Positions 1-9,885 are shown, counted from the first letter of the stretch. The stretch is 64,000 nt of DNA from Weissella paramesenteroides ATCC 33313 (GCF_000160575.1 NZ_GG697130.1:134071-198070); one strand, 5' to 3'. Program-made: numbers and translations. The notes: generated by a model from the sequence alone, not told the origin.

Positions 1-1168
1 CATTAACTAGTGGTGCAGCAATAATCGACAACAAGAATCCAATTGCTACAACAACAGCCGTTAATCCGGTACGACCACCTGCTTTAATACCTGTTGAAGC
101 TTCAATAAAAGTTGTCGTATTTGAAGTTCCAAAAATTCCAGCAAACATCGTTGCAAAAGTATCAGCAACCAAGCCACGATCCATTTTTGACTTAAAGCCC
201 TTATTTTCATAGAATTCCTTTTGGTCTGCCTTTGAGAAAATACCACTAGAAATACCTGTTCCAATAAAGGTTCCAATGGCATCAAACAAACCTGAAAGTC
301 CCATTGAGAACACTGTCAAAATGACAATCAAAATATTTTTGGGTGAGTTAAACATTGACCACAAGCCATTAGAACCTAAAGCTTGACCAAAAATAGAACC
401 AAAATCATGGAATGTTGTCGAAAATGATGATAATCCATTAACATGAGTATTTGTCACACCCATTGGAATACCAATAATCGTTGTTACAAAAACAGAAATC
501 AAAAATGCTCCGGGAACATTAGCGACAACCAATAATACCAAGAGTACTAACCCAATCAGCGCTAATAATACTGATGGATCTGTGAATGTTGTTATCTCAG
601 GTGTCGTACCACCATTACCGGTTAACGTTTCAATAGCTTTCGCTCCACCACCATGAAATGGTGAATTATTTAAGGAAATAATATTTTCTGAATTAACTAA
701 ATAATTAATAAATCCAGCATTCTTTAAACCAATATAAGCAATAAACAACCCAATACCTGCTGCAATAGCGTGTTTTAGTTGTGCTGGAATTGATTTAACA
801 ATCAATGATCGAACTTTTGTTAATGTGATAATGACATCTACCAAACCAACTAAAAATACCATCCCCAGGGCTTGTTGCCAAGTATAACCTAAACCAAAAA
901 CAATCGTGTATGTAAACATGGCTTGCATACCAATCGAAGGGGCAAGTGCATATGGCAAATTAGCGAACAAACCTGTAATCAAGGTACCTGTAACAGCTGT
1001 TAAAATAGTTGCCAAAAAAACACCTTGACTAGGCATACCTGTCAACGAAAGCACTGCAGGATTTAAAAAGATAATATAAGCCATCGCCACAAAGGTCGTA
1101 ATACCTGCAATGACCTCAGTCCGTACGGTTGTATGGTTTTCCGATAGCTTAAAGAAACGCTCCAACAT
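1..1168 (-). CDS. NCS2-family purine (hypoxanthine/guanine-type) permease, truncated by window edge
   Basis: The reading frame starts at 1168 behind a GGGAG ribosome binding site and runs off the left edge, so about 389 residues are visible and the C-terminus is missing. The N-terminus (MLERFFKLSENHTTVRTEV) and the motif GTSNTTTFIEASTGIKAGGR near the visible end are typical of the AzgA/PbuG branch of nucleobase:cation symporter-2 proteins, which import hypoxanthine, guanine or adenine with protons. The protein is strongly hydrophobic with many membrane segments. It stands alone behind its own promoter and a leader containing an intrinsic terminator, so expression is probably attenuated. The exact purine cannot be told from sequence. 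Confidence 0.93.
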   Translation of the reverse strand, partial: MLERFFKLSENHTTVRTEVIAGITTFVAMAYIIFLNPAVLSLTGMPSQGVFLATILTAVTGTLITGLFANLPYALAPSIGMQAMFTYTIVFGLGYTWQQALGMVFLVGLVDVIITLTKVRSLIVKSIPAQLKHAIAAGIGLFIAYIGLKNAGFINYLVNSENIISLNNSPFHGGGAKAIETLTGNGGTTPEITTFTDPSVLLALIGLVLLVLLVVANVPGAFLISVFVTTIIGIPMGVTNTHVNGLSSFSTTFHDFGSIFGQALGSNGLWSMFNSPKNILIVILTVFSMGLSGLFDAIGTFIGTGISSGIFSKADQKEFYENKGFKSKMDRGLVADTFATMFAGIFGTSNTTTFIEASTGIKAGGRTGLTAVVVAIGFLLSIIAAPLVN

Positions 1169-1185
1169 AATAAGTTCTTCTCCCT

Positions 1186-1330
1186 AAAAAAATCATGTTA
1201 GCATACTCTGCCAACATGATTAAAGATCAACTAATATATTGCTAGCACCCTTATGGTACAACTAAATAACATAATTAATGTTTAAGTCTGTGGCAGAACA
1301 CGTTAACGACTTCTATTTAAATAAATAATA
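1186..1330 (-). promoter_or_regulatory. Attenuator-type 5' leader of the purine permease
   Basis: The transcript from the promoter at 1336-1364 has about 150 untranslated bases. Its last part is a perfect terminator: stem AATCATGTTGGCA paired with TGCTAACATGATT (1191-1221, one G-U) and a run of seven T (1186-1192), ending just before the permease ribosome binding site. An upstream segment reading TCTGCCA (1291-1297) is exactly complementary to TGGCAGA (1207-1213) in the 5' arm and loop of the terminator. With flanking wobble pairs this gives an 11-bp alternative helix that would break the terminator. A small stem AAGTC/GACTT encloses the upstream segment. I do not recognise a known purine or preQ1 aptamer. 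A riboswitch or protein-controlled attenuator is inferred. Confidence 0.7.
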
Positions 1331-1335
1331 TTTTA

Positions 1336-1364
1336 ACATTATTCCTAATTCAATTATTAGTCAA
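1336..1364 (-). promoter_or_regulatory. Promoter of the purine permease
   Basis: A -35 box TTGACT (1359-1364) and a -10 box TAATGT (1336-1341) are separated by 17 bases, between the yebC terminator and the permease leader. Confidence 0.6.
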
Positions 1365-1377
1365 TAATATTTTCAAT

Positions 1378-1410
1378 AAAAAAAGAACTTGTTCAGTAAA
1401 CAAGTTCTTT
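1378..1410 (-). terminator. Intrinsic terminator of yebC
   Basis: A 12-bp perfect stem (AAAGAACTTGTT with its complement, 1382-1410) is followed on the minus strand by seven T residues, about 20 bases after the yebC stop codon. Confidence 0.88.
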
Positions 1411-1428
1411 TAAAAAGCAAAATAGTAA

Positions 1429-2151
1429 CTATTCAGCTGTTGTAAATACTGCTTGCACGTCGTCATTTTCTTCCAACTCAGCAACCAAATTATCCAATGA
1501 TTCTTGCTTATCCTCTGGTACAGCCATTGGATTTTGCGCAACCATTGTCACTTCGTCAATACTAAATTGGTAACCCTTGGCTGCCAAAGCATCACGAACT
1601 TCAGGGAAAGACTTAGGATCAGTGTAAATTTCAAATTGATCATCAAAAGTCTTCATATCTTCTGCCCCAGCATCTAACATATCTTCAAATAATTGATCTT
1701 CATCAATTTCAGTATCTTCATCACGTTCGATTTCAAGGTAACCCTTACGGTCGAATTGGAATGAAACTGATCCTGAAGTTCCAAGCTCACCACCAAAGTG
1801 CTTGAATGATGAACGTACAGAAGAAGCTGTACGGTTTGTGTTGTCAGTCAAGGCTTCAACCAAAACTGCAATACCTGCTGGACCATAACCTTCATAAGTT
1901 AACTCTTGATAATTAGCCCCGTTTGCTCCGGAAGCCTTATCAAGTGCTCGTTGGATATTATCCTTAGGCATGTTAGCAGCCTTTGCCTTGTCGATAACGA
2001 GACGCAAACTTGAGTTTGAATCTGGATCAACACCACCAGCTTTTGCTGCCGTATACAAATCACGAGCTAACTTTTGGAAAATCTTACCACGCTTCGCATC
2101 TTGGGCGTTCTTACGTCCTTGGATGTTATGCCATTTACTATGTCCTGACAT
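1429..2151 (-). CDS. yebC: YebC/PmpR family (TACO1-like) regulator or translation factor
   Basis: The 240-residue protein begins [20 protein letters not shown], the diagnostic N-terminus of the YebC/TACO1 family, and has the family's usual length. It contains the acidic central stretch and the [14 protein letters not shown] core motif. Family members were first described as DNA-binding regulators, and recent work links several to relief of ribosome stalling, including at proline-rich stretches; which role applies here is not shown by sequence. The gene is monocistronic: it has its own extended -10 promoter and is closed by a strong terminator. The start is supported by an AAAGGGG ribosome binding site. 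Confidence 0.95.
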   Translation of the reverse strand: MSGHSKWHNIQGRKNAQDAKRGKIFQKLARDLYTAAKAGGVDPDSNSSLRLVIDKAKAANMPKDNIQRALDKASGANGANYQELTYEGYGPAGIAVLVEALTDNTNRTASSVRSSFKHFGGELGTSGSVSFQFDRKGYLEIERDEDTEIDEDQLFEDMLDAGAEDMKTFDDQFEIYTDPKSFPEVRDALAAKGYQFSIDEVTMVAQNPMAVPEDKQESLDNLVAELEENDDVQAVFTTAE

Positions 2152-2189
2152 TTTCAGAAACCCCTTTTCTTTCGAAAATTTATCGTCTT

Positions 2190-2198
2190 ATTTTACCA
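2190..2198 (-). promoter_or_regulatory. Extended -10 promoter of yebC
   Basis: TGGTAAAAT on the minus strand forms an extended -10 element about 40 bases before the yebC start. No convincing -35 box is visible. Confidence 0.45.
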
Positions 2199-2229
2199 TA
2201 TAATTAGCGCTCTGACTAGTTTATGTCGC

Positions 2230-4734
2230 TTACACTGACATAAAATCTGCCGGTGTCAAACCATCTAGTCCAATATTTGGACTAATTTTATTACTATTTA
2301 TCAAATCAACAGTCAAAATATAGTTATCTTTTGCAGCAGTTGCTGTTGGTAAATCTGTATCATCATGGGATAATGGTTGACTTGCCAATGAATCTGCTTC
2401 ATTTTTTGATTCATCAACTAATTGCTGATTCTCTCGCGAACCTACCTGTTGATTAGCATACTGCATAATACGCGCTTGTAGTGTGGTTTGGCGATTGACA
2501 CCGGTCGTTAGCACTGCTTGTTGGTATGCACTTTCCTGTCCAAGTAAGACCAACGATTCACTAGCTCTTGTTAAGCCTGTGTAAAGAAGATTTCTTTGTA
2601 GCATTCTTGAAAAGGCGTTGACCAAAGGCATAATAACTAATTTATATTCAGTTCCTTGCGATTTATGGATGGTGGTAGCATAGGCCAATGTCAACTGTTG
2701 CCAATTTTCACGGGTATAAATAACCTCACCTGTGTCAAATGAAACTGTTATAACATCTTTTTTGTCTGTATTCGCTTTATCCTTAGCTAATAGAATTGTG
2801 GAAATATACCCAATATCTCCATTAAAAACATTATTTTCTGGATCATTCGTTGTTTGCATTACTTTATCGCCAACACGAAATGTAAAAGTGAAATCACCAT
2901 TTTTTACTAAAATCGTTTTCTTTTTATTCGTTATTGGATTAAATATGTTTTGAGCAATTTCGTTCAAATGATTAACGCCAGCCTGTGTTCGATACATTGG
3001 TGCTAATATTTGCATATCAGCAACCGAATTTCCTTTCTTTTGCCAACTCGTCGCAATTTTTTCGACTAAATTTGGCACCTGTCTTAATTCAGCTGAAAAA
3101 AATGAGCGATCAATTTTCTGATCAGTAAAATCATCAGGTAATCGTCCGTTTTTAACATCATTTGCTAAGGAAATGATTGTTGAGCCTTTACCCTGGCGAT
3201 GAATTGTCTCAAGTTCTCGATAATTCAAAATACCACTTGCTAATAAATCATAAAATACACGTCCTGGTCCAACAGATGGCAATTGATCCTTATCACCAAC
3301 CAAGATTACTTGCATATCTGCACGAACAGCGGATAATAAGGTCGCAAATAATTGCGTATCAACCATCGACATTTCATCAACAACTAATAGTTGCCCGGTT
3401 AATTCTTCAATATCAACATCATCTAGGTTTGCTTCACGCCCTGTTATACCTAATAAATGATGAATTGTACTGGCCGCCATGCCAGTTGACTCTTGTAATC
3501 GTTTTGCTGCACGTCCGGTTGGCGCTACTAAATGAACGCCTTGGTCAATCTCATCAGACTTTATGCCATCTTGTCTTAATAACTTTTTCAGAGTTGCAAC
3601 AACACCACTAATAATAGTTGTTTTTCCAGTTCCTGGACCACCAGTCAAGATAAATAACTGGTTTGTTAAAGCTGCGATAATTGCTTCACGTTGCGTTGCA
3701 TCATATTTAAAATCATTAGCAGATTCAACTTCATCCAAATACTTAACAACGTCTTTTCTTGAATAGGTTTGTTGTTTTCTCTCAGTTAAATCAATAAGTT
3801 CTTTAGCAATTTGATTTTCAGATTCAAAAATCTCTCTTATATATAAATAACTACCATCTGCAACTACAACACCCTCTTGAGTCAGTGTTAGTAGTGCCTG
3901 TTTAATTAAACTTTCATCAACTTCTATGCGTTGGGCATGCTCAAGAAGGTGCTTTGTCGTCGCTAATAAATCCGGTAACACCATATATGTATCCCCGGAT
4001 TCAAATGTCTTCAAATTAATCGCAGCAATAACACCTGCGCTTACACGGCGATCATCCAAAGCATCAATACCTTGTTGTAATGCAAACTGGTCAATTCTTT
4101 TAAATGAAACACCATCGATATCAATTACTAATTGGTACGGGTTGTTTTTCAATATTGTTAATGTTTCTTGTTGATATTTTTGATAAATTGTTGTGGCTAA
4201 ATTAGAGCCAAAGCCAAAATCATTCAATGCAATGATTGCTCGTTCCATACCGTCAGATTTTGCTAGTTGGTCAACAATGACTGTCTGAACTTTCTCTGAA
4301 AGACCGATATTAGATAAAACTTTACTATTATCTAAAATTAAATCAATCGCATCTGTTCCCAAAGTGTCCACAATTTTCGTTGCCGTTGCTTTCCCAACAC
4401 CTGGAAATTTTTCACTTGAAAAATAAGCGACTAATCCTGATACCGAGCTGGTAGCCTGCCGATGATAATTCATGGCTACAAACTGAATGCCATAACGAGC
4501 ATGTTTTTTCAGTTGTCCTTTAAATTCATAGCTGGCACCTATTTGAATGTCGCCAAAATTACCAGTGACCGTCATTTCGTCATCATCAAAATCAAAATTT
4601 TTTTCTAATATCGTAATCCGCAGAACTTTATAAAAAGAATTTTGCGCCGAGAAAACAATGGTCGCAATTTGACCGACAACTGTTGGTTCTGTGTCAGTTC
4701 CATCTTCAAAAATATCAGTCTGTGTTTCGCTCAT
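2230..4734 (-). CDS. recD2: RecD2-type SF1B DNA helicase
   Basis: The 834-residue protein matches the RecD2 (RecD-like) helicase family, found in Gram-positive bacteria that use AddAB rather than RecBCD. Walker A GGPGTGKTT lies at residues 365-373, the Walker B DEMSM around 453-457, and the late helicase motif YATTIHKSQGTEY near 685-697. The N-terminal part carries the OB-like and helix-hairpin-helix regions typical of RecD2, which unwinds DNA 5' to 3' and acts in repair and at replication forks. The last roughly 90 residues are a low-complexity acidic tail. The start overlaps the end of the upstream TPR gene by 20 bases, so translation is coupled, with a GGGGAG site inside that gene. Confidence 0.95.
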   Translation of the reverse strand: MSETQTDIFEDGTDTEPTVVGQIATIVFSAQNSFYKVLRITILEKNFDFDDDEMTVTGNFGDIQIGASYEFKGQLKKHARYGIQFVAMNYHRQATSSVSGLVAYFSSEKFPGVGKATATKIVDTLGTDAIDLILDNSKVLSNIGLSEKVQTVIVDQLAKSDGMERAIIALNDFGFGSNLATTIYQKYQQETLTILKNNPYQLVIDIDGVSFKRIDQFALQQGIDALDDRRVSAGVIAAINLKTFESGDTYMVLPDLLATTKHLLEHAQRIEVDESLIKQALLTLTQEGVVVADGSYLYIREIFESENQIAKELIDLTERKQQTYSRKDVVKYLDEVESANDFKYDATQREAIIAALTNQLFILTGGPGTGKTTIISGVVATLKKLLRQDGIKSDEIDQGVHLVAPTGRAAKRLQESTGMAASTIHHLLGITGREANLDDVDIEELTGQLLVVDEMSMVDTQLFATLLSAVRADMQVILVGDKDQLPSVGPGRVFYDLLASGILNYRELETIHRQGKGSTIISLANDVKNGRLPDDFTDQKIDRSFFSAELRQVPNLVEKIATSWQKKGNSVADMQILAPMYRTQAGVNHLNEIAQNIFNPITNKKKTILVKNGDFTFTFRVGDKVMQTTNDPENNVFNGDIGYISTILLAKDKANTDKKDVITVSFDTGEVIYTRENWQQLTLAYATTIHKSQGTEYKLVIMPLVNAFSRMLQRNLLYTGLTRASESLVLLGQESAYQQAVLTTGVNRQTTLQARIMQYANQQVGSRENQQLVDESKNEADSLASQPLSHDDTDLPTATAAKDNYILTVDLINSNKISPNIGLDGLTPADFMSV

Positions 4735-5383
4735 TGTTTGTGCTCCCCAACATGACCTGAATTAAATCATCTAATCGACTAGCATCTGCTTGATATTGTT
4801 TTGGATCTATCTTTTTAGCAATTTGCAACCACTGATTGTCCTGTTCATTTAAAGCCATGGCAACAACCCCACGACCCAAATTTGCCGAATAATCATCACT
4901 ATTTATGATTAGTGCGCTATCAAAAGCATCCCTTGCTGCTTTACTATCGCCCAAACTCAACCAAATATTTCCTAACAAAATCTGTGCATTTAAATCGGCA
5001 TTATCTTGTTGTACAGCCGTTAACGCAAACGCTAACCCCTGCTTAAATTTATTTTGTGCATAAAAACTTTGCGCCTGCATCATTGTTGCATCATGCTTTA
5101 ATTTTGCATCTGTAATCTTATTAAAAAAACTTGTTGCGCGCGAATAATCCGCTGCAGTGTAATAGACATTACCCGTTGCATAGAGTAACTCCTGCTGTGC
5201 TGCTTCATTATTCTTAAAAATAGATAGACTTTTTAACGCCAAGTCTTCTGCCTCAACCAAACTATTAATGACTGTTAAAACATTTACTAAGTCAACATAC
5301 GCTTGCCAATGATCCGGATGTTCAGAAATATCTTTAACTAGTTGTTTTATATCTTTTTGAACATCTTCATCTAATTTAGCCAT
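4715..5383 (-). CDS. TPR-repeat protein
   Basis: The 222-residue soluble protein is built of tetratricopeptide-like helix pairs, visible as repeated patterns such as LLYATGNVYYTAADYSRA, AQSFYAQNKFKQGLAFAL and ILLGNIWLSLGDSKAARDAF. It has no signal peptide or membrane segment. TPR proteins act as protein-interaction scaffolds, and nothing here identifies a partner. It sits between the histidine phosphatase gene (21-base gap) and recD2 (20-base overlap) in one transcript; the tight coupling to recD2 is a conserved arrangement in lactic acid bacteria as far as I recall. The start has an AGGTAGGAAA ribosome binding site. Confidence 0.88.
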   Translation of the reverse strand: MAKLDEDVQKDIKQLVKDISEHPDHWQAYVDLVNVLTVINSLVEAEDLALKSLSIFKNNEAAQQELLYATGNVYYTAADYSRATSFFNKITDAKLKHDATMMQAQSFYAQNKFKQGLAFALTAVQQDNADLNAQILLGNIWLSLGDSKAARDAFDSALIINSDDYSANLGRGVVAMALNEQDNQWLQIAKKIDPKQYQADASRLDDLIQVMLGSTNNERNTD

Positions 5384-5404
5384 TTATTTTTCCTACCTAA
5401 TTTT

Positions 5405-6067
5405 TTAAATTGTATTTGATGCATTAGCGGGTACATTCAAATAGCTTGTATCATTTCGAATTAATTCCTTAAATTTAATGCCATCATTTGTTTCAAGAAT
5501 CGACGTACTTGTATTACCCAGACCACCACGATCTCTCAAATTAGCTAATGGAATATTTAACAAACCACCCATTCCTGCAGTAAGGGCTGCACCATGACTA
5601 AAGAAGATTAAGTTCACATCTTTTCCACCATAAGCATTTACAGCATCAAAGACTGCTCTTCTAAAGCGTTGTTGAACCGCTTCGAATGTTTCTGCACCTG
5701 GAACCTGGCTAGCATCAAACCTTTCTGGATGATGTCGTGAAGCATCGTACATCGTAAGCCAGTCTTGCTTGACCTCTTTAAACGTTAATCCTTCCCACAC
5801 CCCAAATGAAAACTCTTTTAATCCATTCAAAACGGTTAATTCTGGTTGGTTATTTATATAAGCGAGCGTTTGCTCTGCCGTATCCATAGCACGCTTGATT
5901 GGACTTGTAAAAGCATGGGCAAATGTCACATCACTTAGGTAGTTACCCAAATCAGCAATCTGATCAATTGATTCAGGTAACAATGGTGAATCGCCGCCGG
6001 ACCCTTGAAAACGCCCTTCAGCATTCCAAACAGTTTTTCCGTGGCGTATAAAATATAATTTCGTCAT
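5405..6067 (-). CDS. Histidine phosphatase family protein (phosphoglycerate mutase-like)
   Basis: The 220-residue protein carries the catalytic signature LYFIRHGKT at its N-terminus and the second catalytic histidine in FFSHGAALTAG, so it belongs to the cofactor-dependent phosphoglycerate mutase-like phosphatases. These use a phosphohistidine intermediate; most small Gram-positive members are broad phosphatases rather than glycolytic mutases, and the substrate is not predictable. I start at the ATG at 6067, with TTGGAGAA eight bases upstream, rather than at an in-frame TTG at 6082 that lies within that ribosome binding site. It is the first gene of the operon with the TPR protein and recD2. 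Confidence 0.92.
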   Translation of the reverse strand: MTKLYFIRHGKTVWNAEGRFQGSGGDSPLLPESIDQIADLGNYLSDVTFAHAFTSPIKRAMDTAEQTLAYINNQPELTVLNGLKEFSFGVWEGLTFKEVKQDWLTMYDASRHHPERFDASQVPGAETFEAVQQRFRRAVFDAVNAYGGKDVNLIFFSHGAALTAGMGGLLNIPLANLRDRGGLGNTSTSILETNDGIKFKELIRNDTSYLNVPANASNTI

Positions 6068-6105
6068 GCAGTGATTCTCCAATCCATTTTAAGTAGTTAC
6101 TATTC

Positions 6106-6134
6106 ATTATAATCAAAAAAACGACTAGAAACAA
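6106..6134 (-). promoter_or_regulatory. Promoter of the phosphatase-TPR-recD2 operon
   Basis: A perfect -10 TATAAT (6106-6111) lies 17 bases from a -35-like TTGTTT (6129-6134). The -35 box is inside the loop of the ileS terminator, so terminator and promoter share bases. Confidence 0.6.
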
Positions 6135-6146
6135 AGTTCTAGCCGT
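6115..6146 (-). terminator. Intrinsic terminator of ileS
   Basis: Stem AACGGCTAGAA/TTCTAGTCGTT with one G-U pair (6120-6146) is followed by a T run, 16 bases after the ileS stop. Confidence 0.85.
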
Positions 6147-6161
6147 TCATCTGATTAATTA

Positions 6162-8954
6162 TTATTCTAAACCGTCTGTCAATGCTTCTGGGAAGTTTTC
6201 ACGGACAATTTCTGCTTCATGTGCTGACAACATTGGGAAATCCTTATCTGATCCCAAATCAGTATGGTACATTCTGTCTCGTGGTGAAACCTCACCAACC
6301 GCATGTGCGACTTCAATCTTGTAACCATCATAATTTTCAACATCTGCTGATGCATCTGTCACATCTGCTAAGTGTAACTGAGACACAAGCAATAACACGC
6401 GAATATCTTGTCCTAATGCATCAACCATTTGTGCTTGTTCCTTGGTTAAGTACAAAGTTAAGGCAGCTTCAGCTGGCTTACCAATTAGTTTAGCATTACG
6501 GGCTTCTTCTAGAGCCTTATTCGCTGCATCACGTAATTTCATAAATGAAGACCAATTTGCAAATAATTCAGTATTATCACCCAAATCTTCGACTTCTGGC
6601 ATATTTGTTAAGTATGCAAAGTCTTCAGTCTCATAAGGCAAATATTCAAAAATTTCTTCTGCTGTATGTGGCAAAATTGGTAACATCAATTTATCTAATC
6701 CAACAACAATCTTATACAAAACCGTTTGTAGAGAGCGACGAAGATGACCATTAGGTGCTTCAACATACAAAATGTCCTTCGCAAAGTCCAAATAAAAGGC
6801 TGACAAATCAACATTAATGAAGTTAATGAGTAGTTTATGAACTGATTGGAAGTCATAAGCATCATATGCTGCTTTAAGCTCACTAATCAATTGATTAAAT
6901 CGTGCATAAAAATACTTATCTACTTCTGTTAAATCTTCATACGCCACAGTATCTTCATTTGGATTAAAGTCTGCTGTATTTGCTAATAAGAAACGCATCG
7001 TGTTTCTAATCTTACGATAGATTTCTGAAGTTTGAGATAAGATATCCATCGAAACACGTACATCAGCTGATGTATCCACAGTTGATACCCACAAACGAAT
7101 GATTTCAGCACCCATTTGCTTGATAACTTCATTCGGTTCAATGGTATTGCCAATTGATTTCGACATCTTCTCACCATTACCATCTAAAGTAAAGCCTTGT
7201 GAAACGACTTCCTTGTAAGGTGCCTTACCAGTAACCGCCACTGATGTAATCAATGAAGAATTGAACCAGCCTCGATATTGATCAGAACCTTCCAGAACCA
7301 ATGTTTCAGGGAATTCTAATTCTGGTCTAGTTGCCATCACACCTTGATGAGAACTACCTGAATCAAACCAAACATCCATGATATCTGTTTCTTTGGTAAA
7401 TTCGCCATTTGGTGAATGCTCGTTCGTATAGCCTTCCGGCAACAAATCTTTTGCTTCACGTTCAAACCACACAGTTGACCCATGTTCAGCAACCAAATCT
7501 GCCACATGGTCAATGATATCTGGATCTATAATCGCAGTACCATCTTCTGCGTAAAAAATTGGTAGTGGTACACCCCAGACACGTTGACGAGAAATAACCC
7601 AATCGCCACGATCCCGAATCATGTTGTATAGTCGTTTCTTACCCCATTCTGGCTTGAATGTCACATCATCCAACGCATCCAAAATTTCTTGACGGAAACT
7701 ATTAATTGATGCAAACCATTGTGGTACAGCACGGAAAATAACTGGTTTCTTTGTACGCCAATCAAATGGGTAACTGTGCGTAATTGGTTCTGATTTAACA
7801 AGTGCATCAACGTCTCTTAACTTCTGTAATGACAATTCATTTGCATCTTCATAGAAGACACCATCAAAATCTTCACCAGCTTCAGCAGTTAAATACCCGC
7901 GATCATCAACATTCATAATCGGTGTGATACCATAACGCTTACCCGTCATAAAGTCATCTTCACCAAAACCAGGTGCTGTGTGAACAAGACCAGTTCCGGT
8001 ATCATCAGTCACATAGTCTGCCAAAACAACTAAAATGTCACGATCCATATATGGATGTTCTGTCACCATATATTCAAGATCTTTACCTTCAAAAGTTGCC
8101 AAGATGGTTGGCTCTTCCCAACCAAATTTTTCTGACAAAGATGATAGTAATGACTCAGCAACTAGATACTTTTTAGTTGTGTTCTGAGGTTGAACTTGCA
8201 CATATTTAAAATCAGGGTGAACTGCTAATGCTTGTGAAGCAGGTACAGTCCATGGTGTGGTCGTCCAAGCCACTAAATAAGTGTCTTGATCTAATACCCC
8301 TTTACCATCTTTGATTTTTTCAGAGATAAATGCTGACTCCGAAGTAACATCATGGTATTCAATTTCAGCCATTGCTAAAGCAGATTCTGACGACCATGAC
8401 CAGAAGACTGGCTTCTTACCACGGAAAATCAAATCGCGCTTTGCCATACTACCAAAGACCCGAAGCTGTGCCGCCTCAAATGATGGTTGTAGGGTTAAGT
8501 ATGGATGATCCCAGTCAGCTGAAACTCCTAAACGCTTAAAATCAGCCATCTGCTTTTTAACTTGCTTATGCGCAAATTCATCAGCCATCTTACGCCAAAT
8601 AACAGGTCCAACCTTTTTACGATCTTTACCAGCTTTTGTTAACTGTTGTTCAATTGGTAGTCCATGCGTATCCCATCCTGGTACGTATGGTGCATAATAG
8701 CCATTCATAGACTTGTAACGAACAATAATATCCTTTGAAATTTTATTCATTGCATGACCAATATGAATATTTCCATTTGCATATGGAGGACCATCATGTA
8801 GCATAAACGATGGCTTACCAGCATTTAATTTTTGACGGCGCTCATAGACTTTATTTTCAAACCAAATATTTTCGCGTTGTAACTCTGTTTGTGGTAAGTT
8901 ACCACGCATTGGAAACTTGGTTTTACCAAGATTTAATGTTTGCTTGATTTTCAT
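6162..8954 (-). CDS. ileS: Isoleucine-tRNA ligase, lacking the C-terminal zinc-knuckle cysteines
   Basis: The 930-residue class I synthetase charges tRNA-Ile with isoleucine. HIGH lies at residues 64-67 within [14 protein letters not shown] and KMSKS at 596-600; the editing domain and the anticodon-binding domain follow the normal family order, and the length is normal. I choose the second ATG (8954) because family members start at the equivalent [10 protein letters not shown]; an ATG at 8960 is also possible since both have acceptable purine-rich spacing. Unusually, the C-terminal region that normally holds a Cys4 zinc site reads GEVSPRDRM and LSAHEAEIV, with S, D, S and E where cysteines are expected. 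Expression is controlled by the T-box just upstream. Confidence 0.96.
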   Translation of the reverse strand: MKIKQTLNLGKTKFPMRGNLPQTELQRENIWFENKVYERRQKLNAGKPSFMLHDGPPYANGNIHIGHAMNKISKDIIVRYKSMNGYYAPYVPGWDTHGLPIEQQLTKAGKDRKKVGPVIWRKMADEFAHKQVKKQMADFKRLGVSADWDHPYLTLQPSFEAAQLRVFGSMAKRDLIFRGKKPVFWSWSSESALAMAEIEYHDVTSESAFISEKIKDGKGVLDQDTYLVAWTTTPWTVPASQALAVHPDFKYVQVQPQNTTKKYLVAESLLSSLSEKFGWEEPTILATFEGKDLEYMVTEHPYMDRDILVVLADYVTDDTGTGLVHTAPGFGEDDFMTGKRYGITPIMNVDDRGYLTAEAGEDFDGVFYEDANELSLQKLRDVDALVKSEPITHSYPFDWRTKKPVIFRAVPQWFASINSFRQEILDALDDVTFKPEWGKKRLYNMIRDRGDWVISRQRVWGVPLPIFYAEDGTAIIDPDIIDHVADLVAEHGSTVWFEREAKDLLPEGYTNEHSPNGEFTKETDIMDVWFDSGSSHQGVMATRPELEFPETLVLEGSDQYRGWFNSSLITSVAVTGKAPYKEVVSQGFTLDGNGEKMSKSIGNTIEPNEVIKQMGAEIIRLWVSTVDTSADVRVSMDILSQTSEIYRKIRNTMRFLLANTADFNPNEDTVAYEDLTEVDKYFYARFNQLISELKAAYDAYDFQSVHKLLINFINVDLSAFYLDFAKDILYVEAPNGHLRRSLQTVLYKIVVGLDKLMLPILPHTAEEIFEYLPYETEDFAYLTNMPEVEDLGDNTELFANWSSFMKLRDAANKALEEARNAKLIGKPAEAALTLYLTKEQAQMVDALGQDIRVLLLVSQLHLADVTDASADVENYDGYKIEVAHAVGEVSPRDRMYHTDLGSDKDFPMLSAHEAEIVRENFPEALTDGLE

Positions 8955-9004
8955 AAGCATTTCCTTTCCTCAACCCTTGCTGATTACCAACAATGAGTTG
9001 GTAA

Positions 9005-9182
9005 CAAAAAACCCGCATCAGTCATTTCTGACTAACGCGGGACGTTTTAACCGTGGTACCACCCGAATTCACAATTTACACTTGTAAATTGCCTCTTCAA
9101 CATGTATGTGTACTGATTCTCTGCTGATAGATATAATTCGTCACTATCTTAGGCTTACACCATTTCCTAAGTCGCTGGTTAG
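9005..9182 (-). promoter_or_regulatory. T-box leader of ileS (isoleucine specific)
   Basis: The minus strand carries the T-box core GGGTGGTACCACGG (9051-9064), followed by the terminator stem CCCGCGTTAGTCA/TGACTGATGCGGG and a T run (9005-9041). Upstream is a Stem I-like hairpin CTTAGG/CCTAAG with a GGTGTAAG loop, then a candidate ATC (Ile) specifier in the segment AATTATATC. A perfect -10 TATAAT is at 9188-9193, so the transcript should begin near 9181. By the known mechanism, uncharged tRNA-Ile stabilises the antiterminator and ileS is expressed. Confidence 0.93.
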
Positions 9183-9232
9183 AATAAATTATATTTTTTG
9201 GTCAGAAACTTTACGATATCTATAATAACTAA

Positions 9233-9871
9233 TTACTTATCCTTATTCAAGAAATTTTCTGAATCTTCACTTGATTCTGGGAAAATAACAACTGTTTCAG
9301 CACTATCCTCTGAAACAGCTGCCTCTGAAGCTGGTTCAGAACCAGCTGTTGCTGATGGTTCTTGATATGCAGCTGGTTGTTGGAAAGCTGCCCACTCATC
9401 AGTTTGTATCATGTCCAACTGTGCACGAAGCAATCCCTCAATCTTTGATTTGAAGGCGCCCATCTCTTTATCCAAACCTTCTTTTTCGGCAACAAGTGCT
9501 TCATTTTTAGTTTGTGAATCAGTTAGTAGTGCATTTGCTTTTGCATTTGCTTCCATCACAATTTTTTGAGCTTCTGTTTGTGCTTGTTGCAAAGTTGCTT
9601 CTGCCTCGGCTTCTGTCTGCTTCTTCAAGCGATCTGCAGCCTCTTGTGCAATTAGAATAGATGAATTAACAGATTGTTTCATCTCTTCAACTTGCTTAGC
9701 ATTTGCATCAGCTTCTGCTAATTGTGTCTTCAATGTTTGATTTTCTTGCATCAAAGCATCATAGTCAGTCACAATTTGATCCAAAAAGTCAGAAACTTCC
9801 GACTTATCATACCATTTGCTACGACTTGTTGTGAATTCTTTTGCATGAATTTCTTGTGGGGTCAATGCCAT
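9233..9871 (-). CDS. divIVA: DivIVA-family cell division/polarity protein
   Basis: The 212-residue protein starts MALTPQEIHAKEF, followed by the lipid-binding DivIVA N-terminal domain and a long coiled coil rich in A, E, Q and K (about residues 35-140). Its last 60 residues are acidic and low in complexity. DivIVA binds negatively curved membrane at septa and poles and recruits division or wall-synthesis factors. It is the last gene of the division cluster, 14 bases after ylmH, and the ileS T-box promoter follows it. The start has a GGAGAA ribosome binding site. Confidence 0.95.
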   Translation of the reverse strand: MALTPQEIHAKEFTTSRSKWYDKSEVSDFLDQIVTDYDALMQENQTLKTQLAEADANAKQVEEMKQSVNSSILIAQEAADRLKKQTEAEAEATLQQAQTEAQKIVMEANAKANALLTDSQTKNEALVAEKEGLDKEMGAFKSKIEGLLRAQLDMIQTDEWAAFQQPAAYQEPSATAGSEPASEAAVSEDSAETVVIFPESSEDSENFLNKDK

Positions 9872-9885
9872 GAGATTTCTCCAAT

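Noticed and set aside
1186..1330. Known purine or preQ1 riboswitch in front of the permease gene
   Set aside because: The conserved junction and loop sequences of these classes are not present, so I only call an unclassified attenuator.
3177..3611. Plus-strand frame (144 codons) opposite recD2
   Set aside because: A shadow of the recD2 reading frame over its helicase core.
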